A DNA stretch of 64,000 nucleotides from Palaemon carinicauda (lineage: Eukaryota; Arthropoda; Malacostraca; Decapoda; Palaemonidae): the NCBI RefSeq assembly GCF_036898095.1, contig NC_090750.1:87030270-87094269 (forward strand), read 5' to 3'. Positions 13,096 through 21,650 of the stretch are shown here, piece by piece. Under the pieces are notes generated by a model that was given only the letters and a program-made list of their open reading frames with translations, did not search any database and was not told the DNA's origin. The stretch's first letter is position 1. Every line of letters starts with the position of its first letter. The position numbers and the translations under genes are program-made.

Positions 13096-13150
13096 AGTTC
13101 AAAGTTGGAGCAAATGTTTTTTTGTTGACCAGGCCGACATGAGTCTTTTT
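13096..13150 (+). mobile_element. LINE (TAA family) fragment, left part of a split copy
   Basis: Matches the 7785-7842 stretch of the longer copy ('aaaagttcaaagttggagcaaatg ... gacatgagtcttttt'). It stops exactly where DIRS A begins. The missing continuation ('ctttttatagtttatttatgac') starts at 29375, so the copy appears split by about 16 kb of later insertions. Confidence 0.75.
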
Positions 13151-13168
13151 TAAATATTTAACTTAGCC

Positions 13169-13319
13169 GGTGAATATATAATAGCTGCTGCTCCAGCGGC
13201 TCGACAGAAAAACACACAAAAACTCGCGAGCGATCGCTATGAAGGTTGCGGGTGTGCCCACCAGCGCCAACTATCGGCCAGATACCGCATATGCATGTAA
13301 ACAAGCCTCAATTCTTCTC
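13169..13319 (+). repeat. DIRS A left inverted terminal repeat
   Basis: 151 bp, inverted copy of 19443-19593. It starts at GGTGAATATATAATAGC and contains the palindrome AGCGATCGCT. Both A ITRs share an A-specific segment (CCGCATATGCATG). Confidence 0.92.
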
Positions 13320-13520
13320 TGTCGGCCTTAACGACAAGACGTATCATTACTCGCTGTATAACCTGGAGTTTTCTCAACAGACTTGGTGAAGTACTTCATT
13401 TTGGTTTGAGCTTTCGCAGTGCAGGTGTTTTTCTTCAACTTAACTCTTGAACTCTTTTTTGGACAGATTTAATTGTTGAGGACTTGGATTGTTTTTTGGA
13501 CTTTCTTTGACTAATTCAAA

Positions 13521-15949
13521 ATGGCTGACGCTTCTCAAGTTCCTAGATTTCGTAAGTGTAATGCTAGGGATTGCAATAGGCGTCTTCCAAAGGCCTCTCT
13601 CGACCCACATACTGTGTGTTCTAATTGTCGGGGTAAAACCTGTCAATTAGGAGATCGGTGTGAGGAATGCGTGGGCCTTTCGGAATTCGATTGGCTCGAA
13701 TATGACAAATATTCTCGTAAGCTAGAGAGAGATAGGGTGAGGAGGAGTTCCTCTAGATCAGTAGATTTTTCCTCTCCCCATGCCCCTGAACCTAATCCTT
13801 CCCCTGTAGTGGTTGTGCCTGAACCCCCTACTGGCACTCAGGAACCATCAATGCGGGACATGTTACTTGCCATTCATGCTTTGGGTGAAAGAGTTGAGTC
13901 GTTAGCTACAGATCGTAATCAACTCATGGGGGACGTTAAAGAGCTAAAGTGTCAGAGTGCCACAGCGGAAAATCGTGGGAAAGTGATTAGTGCGCAAAGT
14001 GTTTTCAGTGTTGCGACCGAGGGTTCGTCTGTTCGTGCCTGTCGTTCGCCTAGTCCGAGACCTCTTGCAAGCTCCCAAGCCCAGGGGAGAAGTAATGTCG
14101 TACGACTTATGGGTTCGAGAGGCCTTGGTCAGCGAACAGACGTTCCCTCTATGGTAACAGGCGTGTCTCATCAAGACCGCCCCTACCATAAGACGAGAGA
14201 GACCATTTTCTCCTCGTCATCCGAAGGCTTTTCGCATAAGAAACCGTGGAGCAAGGTTTCAAGGCCCTTGAAGCGAAAGTCGGTCCCTTCAGGACAGGTC
14301 CAGCGTCCTGGTTGTAGCCATTGGGACAGCTCTGACCCTTTACAGTCATCGGAAGACTGCTCGCCGCCTAAGCAGCAACGTTACACAGGCTCAGAGAGTC
14401 TTGGTGTAGGCAAGGTTGTGTAGTCTCAGACGTTAACCCCGTCTTTTACCGCACCCATTCCCGTTGATCCTAAATGGGTTGTACTGCAAGACATGCAGAT
14501 CAAGCTCGCCTCCCTTATGGAAGACTATTCTGCTGAAAAGGTTCACGATGATCCTCGCCGCTTAGCTAATCGAGATCCTGGCCTTCAGCCGCCAAAACGA
14601 GCCTTTGCTCGTCCTGTTGACGTTGGCGTTGCTAAGTCACGTCAATCACGCTTTGTAGAGCCTCACTCGATGCAGTCACGTGTTGACTTTCAGCCGCATA
14701 TGGACGTTCAGCCACTTCCTAATGCTCTTGTTGACGTTCAGGACGTTCGCCAACCAGCGGAGTTGACTTGTTTTGACGCTGAGCGTCAACCACCGCAGTC
14801 TAGAGTTGTTTTGACTGCTCAGTCTAGGCAGTCAAAACAGTCTCGAGTTGTCGTCGAGCGTCCTCCCGCTCCTGTTGTTGTTGACAGTCAGGCTGTTAAG
14901 CAGTTACACGACGTAGCGTCCTGGACTGCTACTGATGCACCAGTGCGTGTGGTCTCTGCGTGTCAAGCATTGCCAACCCCTTTGCTTGTTACTCAGCAGT
15001 TGTCGGATGAAGATCCTTCAGATGAGGACGTTGCTGACCCTCATCATGATGATCATCCTTCGGATGTAGACGAACCTAGAACGGTTCCTCCTTCAATGGA
15101 CTTTAAGAAAGTCATGTTAATTTTCAAGGAGCTTTTTCCCGATCACTTTGTTACCGTTGCTCCTCGTTCGCCACCGTCTGAGTTTGCTCTAGGCTTACCT
15201 GCTAACATGCCAGCCTTTACTAAGCTAGTGCTTTCTCGCTCTTCTAAGAGAGCTTTACGACTTTTAGGCGACTGGTTGGATACCAGGAGGAGTTTGGGGA
15301 AGATGGCCTTTGCCTTCCCTCCGTCTAAGCTCTCGTCTAGATCGAGCGTCTGGTATGCCACGGGAGAAGTTCTCGGCTAGCCATGAGACGCTCGAAGATT
15401 AGTTGGTCCTCCTCGGACCTTGACCATCTGCTGAAAGGCGTATACAGGGCCTTTGAAGTTTTCAACTTCCTTGACTGGTCATTAGGAGCTTTAAGTAGGA
15501 AAATCTCGTCGGCTGATAGAGATGTTTCCTTACTGATAATGTCATGTATGGATAAAGCCATCCGCGATGGTTCCAATGAGCTCGCCTCCTCTTTTACGTC
15601 GGGAGTCTTAAAGAAGCGAGAGTCCCTTTGCTCTTTTCTTTTGGCAGGAGTTACTCCCTGTCAGAGATCAGAACTGCTCTTTGCTCCCTTATCAAAGTCT
15701 TTGTTTCCGCAACAATTGGTTAAGGACATAGCTTCTTCGTTTGTGCAGAAGGACACCCATGACATGATGGCGTCCTCTGCTCGCAAAGGGACTCCTTCTA
15801 CATCCTTTGCTGTAAGACCCAGGATCGAGACTCCGGCATCCAGATTTATCCCGCCCTTTCGTGGCAGAGCTCCCAGCAGGGGAAGTACTCGTGCCGAGGG
15901 AAAGAGAGGAAAGAAGAGAGGAGCCAAGTCCTCACGTGGCAGAGTCTGA
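13521..15949 (+). pseudogene. DIRS A ORF1 (gag-like), broken
   Basis: Starts at an ATG in good context (AAAATGGCT). Residues 13-50 form a Cys cluster (C-x4-C-x14-C-x2-C-x4-C-x5-C-x2-C) like that of intact copies C-E. The first piece ends at TAG 14421-14423, the same frame resumes and runs to 15380, and a net deletion of about 61 bp then moves the rest (15383-15949) to another frame. The conserved C-terminal block (ASRFIPPFRGRAPS and a basic Gly/Arg tail) is present. Gag-like proteins of DIRS elements are thought to package the RNA. Function here is inferred from position and basic/Cys character. Confidence 0.85.
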
Positions 15950-18008
15950 CTGCCCACAGCCTCAGACAGCGGTAGGAGCCAGATTGAAGAGCTTCTGGCA
16001 GGCCTGGGAGAAGAGGGGCGCAGACCAACAGTCTGTTCGGTTGCTCAGAGAGGGGTACAAAATTCCATTTGTACGCAAACCTCCTCTAGTGACAACTCCC
16101 ATCGACCTCTCTCCCAGGTACCGAGAGGAGTCAAAGAGACAAGCCCTAAACCTAGAAGTGTCTCTGCTGCTAGAGAAGGGAGCGGTGGTGAAAGTCTCGG
16201 ACCTTCAATCACCGGGGTTTTACAACCGTCTCTTCCTAGTCCCAAAGAAGGCAGGAGGTTGGAGACCGGTGCTAGACGTCAGTGCGCTCGACGTTTTTGT
16301 TACGAAAACAAAGTTCACTATGGAGACCACGAAGTCAGTCTTAGCAGCGGTCAGAAAGGGAGACTGGATGGTCTCTCTCGACCTACGAGATGCGTACTTC
16401 CACATTCCTATACACCCAGATTCCCAACCGTTTCTGAGGTTTGTTTTCAGGAATGTGGTATACCAGTTTCGGGCCCTGTGCTTTGGCCTAAGTCCTGCTC
16501 CTCTCGTGTTTACGAGGCTCATGAGGAATGTGGCAAAATTCCTCCATTTATCGGGAATCCGAGCCTCCCTGTACTTGGACGACTGGCTTCTCAGGGCTTC
16601 GTCCAGTCATCGCTGTCTGCAGGATCTTCATTGGACATTGGATCTGACCAAGGAATTGGGACTTTTGGTCAACCTAGAAAAGTCCCAGCTGATTCCATCC
16701 CAAACTATACTGTATTTAGGGATGGAGATTCGCAGTCCAGTTTTTCGGGCTTTTCCGTCTGCCACCCGAATAGATCAAGCCCTGCTCAAAGTCCAACTAA
16801 TGTTGAAGAGAGAACGTTGCTCAGTCAGGAATTGGATGAGTCTAGTAGGAACTCTATCATCCCTGGAGCAGTTTGTCTCGCTAGGAAGACTACACCTTCG
16901 GCCTCTCCAGTTCCATCTAGCCTTTCACTGGAACAAGGACAAGACGTTAGAGACGGTCTCAATCCCGGTCTCCGAACCAGTAAAGGCATGCCTGAAATGG
17001 TGGAACAACAATATCAGTCTGAGAGAGGGACTTTCCCTAGCAGTTCAGAACCCAAACCACGTACTATTCTCAGACGCGTCGGATTTGGGTTGGGGTGCGA
17101 CCCTGGACGGTCGGGAATGCTCAGGTCTGTGGACCTCAAGTCAGAGGAGCATGCACATCAACGGCAAGGAGCTTTTGGCAGTCCACTTGGCCTTGATGAA
17201 ATTCGAAAGTTTCCTTCGAAACAAAGTGGTAGAGATCAACTCCGACAATACCACAGCCTTGGCGTACATCTCCAAGCAAGGAGGCACACACTCCCTCACT
17301 CTGTACGAGATCGCAAGGGACCTGCTCATTTGGTCAAGAGATCGAGGCATCTCCCTGTTAACGAGGTTTATCCAGGGCGACTTGAACGTCTTAGCAGACT
17401 GTCTCAGTCGGAGGGGTCAGGTAATTCCTACGGAATGGACCCTCCACAAGGACGTGTGCAAGAGTCTTTGGGCGACTTGGGGTCAACCCACCATAGACCT
17501 CTTTGCCACCTCGATGACCAAGAGACTTCCAATCTATTGCTCTCCAGTCCCAGACCCAGCAGCAATACACATAGACGCATTTCTCCTAGATTGGTCTCAT
17601 CTGGACTTATATGCATTCCCACCATTCAAGATTGTCAACAAGGTACTGCAGAAGTTCGCCTCTCACGAAGGGACAAGGTTGACGTTGGTTTCTCCCCTCT
17701 GGCCCGCGAGAGAGTGGTTCACCGAGGTACTTCGATGGCTGGTAGACTTTCCAAGAAGTCTTCCTCTAAGGGTAGATCTGTTACGTCAGCCCCACGTAAA
17801 GAATGTCCATCAAAGCCTCTCCGCTCTTCGTCTGACTGCCTTCAGACTATCGAAAGACTCTCAAGAGCTAGAGGCTTTTCGAAGGAGGCAGCCAGTGCGA
17901 TTGCAAGAGCGAGGAGAGCTTCTACCATTAGAGTATACCAGTCGAAGTGGGAAGTCTTTTGAGACTGGTGCAAGTCAGCATCTGTGTCCTCGTCCAGTAC
18001 CTCTGTAG
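15861..18008 (+). CDS. DIRS A ORF2: RT, RNase H and methyltransferase-like domain
   Basis: Open for 715 codons from an alternative start position (GTG at 15861), overlapping ORF1 by 89 nt in the +1 frame. No ATG precedes the RT core, so full-length product probably needs frameshifting or reinitiation. RT shows SLDLRDAYFHIPIH and the catalytic YLDDW. RNase H has FSDASDLGWG, NGKELLAVH and INSDNTTALAYIS. The C-terminal DLFAT, DAFLLDW, YAFPPF and PLWPAREWF motifs match the Dam-like methyltransferase region typical of DIRS ORF2. The last 42 or so codons overlap the YR reading frame and are absent in C and D because of a TGA. This is the only fully open ORF of copy A. Confidence 0.88.
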   Translation: MAELPAGEVLVPREREERREEPSPHVAESDCPQPQTAVGARLKSFWQAWEKRGADQQSVRLLREGYKIPFVRKPPLVTTPIDLSPRYREESKRQALNLEVSLLLEKGAVVKVSDLQSPGFYNRLFLVPKKAGGWRPVLDVSALDVFVTKTKFTMETTKSVLAAVRKGDWMVSLDLRDAYFHIPIHPDSQPFLRFVFRNVVYQFRALCFGLSPAPLVFTRLMRNVAKFLHLSGIRASLYLDDWLLRASSSHRCLQDLHWTLDLTKELGLLVNLEKSQLIPSQTILYLGMEIRSPVFRAFPSATRIDQALLKVQLMLKRERCSVRNWMSLVGTLSSLEQFVSLGRLHLRPLQFHLAFHWNKDKTLETVSIPVSEPVKACLKWWNNNISLREGLSLAVQNPNHVLFSDASDLGWGATLDGRECSGLWTSSQRSMHINGKELLAVHLALMKFESFLRNKVVEINSDNTTALAYISKQGGTHSLTLYEIARDLLIWSRDRGISLLTRFIQGDLNVLADCLSRRGQVIPTEWTLHKDVCKSLWATWGQPTIDLFATSMTKRLPIYCSPVPDPAAIHIDAFLLDWSHLDLYAFPPFKIVNKVLQKFASHEGTRLTLVSPLWPAREWFTEVLRWLVDFPRSLPLRVDLLRQPHVKNVHQSLSALRLTAFRLSKDSQELEAFRRRQPVRLQERGELLPLEYTSRSGKSFETGASQHLCPRPVPL

Positions 18009-18910
18009 CCCAAATCGTAGATTTTCTTTTACATCTGAGAAAGGTTCGCTCCCTATCAGCTCCCACGATTAAGGGCTACAGGAGCATGTTGGCTTCGGTC
18101 TTTCGACATAGAGGCTTAGATCTTTCCAACAATAAAGATCTCCAAGATCTCCTTAAGTCTTTCGAGACCTCTAAGGAACGTCGTTTGGCAACTCCTGGAT
18201 GGAACTTAGACGTGGTCCTAAGGTTCCTCATGTCAGACAGGTTTGAGCCATTACATTCAGCCTCCCTGAAGGATCTCACCCTCAAGACACTTTTCCTAGT
18301 GTGCTTGGCTTCGGCTAAAAGGGTCAGTGAACTTCATGCCTTCAGTAAGAACATCGGCTTTTCTACAGAAAAAAAAGCCACTTGTTCACTTCAACTTGGT
18401 TTCCTGGCCAAAAATGAACTGCCTTCTCATCCTTGGCCTAAATCTTTTGATATTCCTTGCTTATCAGAGATCGTAGGCAACGAACTGGAAAGAGTATTAT
18501 GTCCTGTTAGAGCTCTTAAGTTCTATTTAGCTCGTACTAAGTCATTACGAGGTAAATCTGAGGCATTATGGTGCTCAGTTAAGAAACCTTCATTGCCTAT
18601 GTCAAAGAATGCTTTGTCATATTTTATCAGATTTTTAATACGAGAAGCTCATTCTCACTTGAATGAGAAAGACTGATGTTTGCTTAAGGTTAAGACGCAC
18701 GAAGTTAGAGCTATAGCAACCTCCGTGGCCTTCAAGCAAAATAGATCTCTGCAAAGTATTATGGACGCGACTTTTTGGAGAAGCAAGTCAGTGTTCGCGT
18801 CATTTTACTTAAAAGATGTCCAGACTCTTTACGAGGACTGCTACACACTGGGTCCATTTGTTGCAGCGAGTGCAGTAGTGGGTGAGGGTTCTACCACTAC
18901 ATTACCCTAA
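16259..18910 (+). pseudogene. DIRS A tyrosine recombinase ORF, two nonsense codons
   Basis: A second frame overlapping ORF2 is open from 16259 to TGA 17960-17962. It resumes to TGA 18674-18676, then runs to TAA 18908-18910. The recombinase domain occupies about 17800-18910: an N-terminal SAM-like region (STIRVYQSKWEVF), box I Arg in SAKRVSEL, the HxxR box in KTHEVRAIATS, and the Tyr in FASFYLKDV. In intact copies both nonsense positions encode Arg (CGA). YR enzymes integrate the circular DNA copy. This copy cannot supply full-length enzyme. Confidence 0.85.
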
Positions 18911-19303
18911 TTCCAATATCCTTTTTAATCTGTCTCTTGAAATGTTTTTAATATTGTTTTTTGGGTTGTACGGAAGGCTAAGAAGCCTTTCGCATCCTGG
19001 TTGATTTAGCGGGTGGTCAAAGTCATTTCTTGAGAGCGCCCAGATTAGGGGTTTAATGAGGTCCTGTTTGTATGGGTTGCAGCCCTTGATACTTCAGCTC
19101 CTGGGAGTCTTTCAGCATCCTAAGAGGATCGCTGGGCTTCGTGAGGAAGACAGACTTACAAGGCAGAGTAATCGTCTAAGTCAACTTCCTTACCAGGTAC
19201 CTATATATTTGGGTTTTGTTATATTATAACTGTCAAAAACTCTAAGCATATACGCTGTAAACTTAATTAACTCTGGTCTCTACCCACCACCTTGGGTGTG
19301 AAT

Positions 19304-19398
19304 CAGCTATTATATATTCACCGGCTAAGTTAAATATTTAAAAATGATATTTTAATTATAAAATAAATTTTTGAATATACTTACCCGGTGAATATATA
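19304..19398. repeat. DIRS A internal complementary region (circle-junction template)
   Basis: 19304-19344 is the reverse complement of the element's left end (outer extension plus start of ITR). 19345-19398 is the reverse complement of its right end. The two join at AAAAATGAT. This is the ICR of DIRS elements, which aligns the two ends for circle formation. Confidence 0.93.
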
Positions 19399-19442
19399 AA
19401 TTAAAGGCCCTCCCTTCCTCCCCAATAGAGACGCAGCGGGAC

Positions 19443-19593
19443 GAGAAGAATTGAGGCTTGTTTACATGCATATGCGGTATCTGGCCGATAGTTGGCGCTG
19501 GTGGGCACACCCGCAACCTTCATAGCGATCGCTCGCGAGTTTTTGTGTGTTTTTCTGTCGAGCCGCTGGAGCAGCAGCTATTATATATTCACC
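19443..19593 (-). repeat. DIRS A right inverted terminal repeat
   Basis: Inverted copy of 13169-13319 with the same A-specific segment. It is followed by the outer extension CGGGTAAGTATATTC... to about 19635. Confidence 0.92.
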
Positions 19594-19641
19594 GGGTAAG
19601 TATATTCAAAAATTTATTTTATAATTAAAATATCATTTTAT

Positions 19642-20373
19642 GGTTTCATTGTAGTGTATTTCAGGGCAATGTAACCTAGGAAAACAACTACTTTTTCTTA
19701 TAGAAAAAATTACGCTCTCTTCGAAAATGACACTCGTTCCCATCGCAAATGAATAGTTTCAGAAATATATATCTATATCCTCTGATAATGGGGGACCACG
19801 AGTGGGAACTCGGGGTTTTGGGTGGGGAAAACATACTGGGGAATCGATATATAAATGTAAAACAAGCCTTTTCTTCTCTATACATTACCTTCTTTAAATT
19901 ATAATAACCAGAGGAAAATACAAAACATTATATCTGGATAAACTTTGGAGGCGCCGTTGCAAAGATTGTGTCATGAAAAAATACAGTAACCAGTGCTGCC
20001 AACGTCCGATGTATATCAAATGTTATTTTGTGACCTGTCATACTACTAGGCTAGGTTAGGTGGGTTTGTTAGGTTCTGTGCCCTTTTTGTACTTTTTATA
20101 TATTGAGTAAAACCTATATGGAGAAATTATTTAAAATACGTATGGAAATATCTATCATTGCCATCGTTATTAATGTCAGCGTGCCGTTGGTAACTCTGTG
20201 TACCATACGTCAACGTTGGTAACACTGTGTATTATTGGTAACGTTGCTAATGTACATTCGTAAGAGAAGTGACACCGTGCAACTTAAAGTTAGCCGAATT
20301 GGGTGATCTGTTGGTTTCTGATTGAAATGAACATCAAATTCGGTTAAATCACGTTATTTACTGTAGGAAAACA
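19642..20373. mobile_element. Small TIR element (left part), split by DIRS B
   Basis: Noncoding, about 770 bp in total when joined with 29335-29374. The ends are imperfect inverted repeats: GGTTTCATTGTAGTGTATTTC at the left against the complement of the sequence ending AATTACC at the right, about 19 of 25 positions matching. CTTTTTAT flanks it on both sides (the left copy is interrupted by DIRS A; the right is 29375-29382). The 8-bp duplication fits hAT-like or other 8-bp families. It has no transposase, so it is non-autonomous. Confidence 0.6.
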
Positions 20374-20397
20374 TATTTTTAAATATTTAACTTAGCC

Positions 20398-20549
20398 GGT
20401 GAATATATAATAGCTGCAACTCTGCGGCTCGACAGAAAACACACTCAAAAACTCGCGAGCGATCGCTATGAAGGTTGCGGGTGTGCCCACCAGCGCCACT
20501 ATCGGCCAGATACCACTCTTGCATGTAAACAAACCCTTCAATTCTTCTC
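20398..20549 (+). repeat. DIRS B left inverted terminal repeat
   Basis: 152 bp, inverted copy of 29135-29286. The B-specific segment is CCACTCTTGCATG. Confidence 0.92.
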
Positions 20550-20789
20550 TGTCGACGTTGACGACAAGACGTATCAATACTCGCTGTAGAACCTGGAGTT
20601 TTCTCAACATATTTGGTGAAGTACTTCATTTTGGTTTGAGCTTTCGCAGTGCAGGTGTTTTATCTTCATCTTAAATCTTGAACTCGTTTTTGGATAGATT
20701 TAATTTTTGATGACAAGAGAGAGAGTATGGACTTTCTTTGACTTTTAAATGGCCGACCCTTCCCTTAGACGGAAGTGTGTTTTAGGCTT

Positions 20790-21650
20790 TTAGCAATTAT
20801 CTTATCACGTTATAAATTAATTATAGATTTTCCTCTATATATTTTATATCTCATCCGCCTTTATTAGGCCTCTTCGATTAGCTTTCCATTTATAATAAAC
20901 ATCAAAATAAATTTTAATGATTTGTTTATATGCGACCTTTCCTGAGAGTAGACGGTCCTAACTTGGAAACCGAAGTTAAACAACGTTGAGCCCTTTTCAA
21001 TCGTAAATAACTTTTACAGAGCTAATGATTTAAAACTTATTAAATGAAATATTTTTAGTAAATATTTTATGATAGTTTTTTTCTTTGAATAGTCTTCGTA
21101 CTGTTTCAAAGATGAACTAACGTTTAGTTTATTTATGCTACGCAGTTTGCGCTCTATCGTTACGATAGAGAGAGAGAGTATCACGGTTTCACTTTGCAGA
21201 AAGAGTAAATCGATTCTGACGTTTTGTTCTTTTTTCTTTCAAAGCTTAAATGTTTTAAAGACTATTTTAAAGGAACTTTTAATTGAAAAACCTTTCAGTT
21301 TTTTCCTTTGGTCAAATAACATGTTTATTGACGAAAGGTAAGTGGGCTCTTCTCTTCGGTGCGAAATCAAGAGAGAGAGAGAGAGAGAGAGATAGAGACG
21401 GAGAGAGAGAGAGGAGAGAGAACGTTCCGATCTTTATCTCGTCCCAAGCGAGTAACGTTGTTCTCGAGTTACTCTCGTCCCTAGTCTCTGTACGGGGAGA
21501 AAGGATAAAACATTTTTAGTTTTTATTCTCGTCCCAAGGCACTGTACGGTGAGAGATTGAAAACGTAGTTTTGAATGAACTAGTGTTTAGTCTCTTCCCC
21601 AGCCACTGATTTTTTTTATCTTAAAATATGTTTACTGTTTTTTGCTGGTA
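20790..21650. other. Unidentified insertion replacing part of DIRS B ORF1
   Basis: Follows a short ORF1 start (ATGGCCGACCC at about 20750). It includes a GA microsatellite (about 21364-21419), two similar 'ctcgtccc ... ctgtacgg(g/t)gagag' blocks (21474-21498 and 21528-21555), and a short 5S-rRNA-like stretch near 20975. It continues after Tigger at 24156-24300. The family is not recognised. Confidence 0.5.

Larger units (their letters stand above)
13146..19639 (+). mobile_element. DIRS-like retrotransposon copy A
   Basis: A YR retrotransposon of about 6.5 kb. In order: outer left extension, left ITR, leader, ORF1 (broken), ORF2 (open), YR ORF (two stops), 3' region, ICR, right ITR and outer right extension. 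It is inserted in the T-run of a CTTTTTAT target duplication belonging to the small DNA element that follows. ORF1 has a nonsense codon near 14421 and a net loss of about 61 bp near 15377. YR has TGA stops at 17960 and 18674. Confidence 0.93.

Noticed and set aside
13169..19593. LTR retrotransposon
   Set aside because: Terminal repeats are inverted, not direct, and a tyrosine recombinase replaces a DDE integrase.
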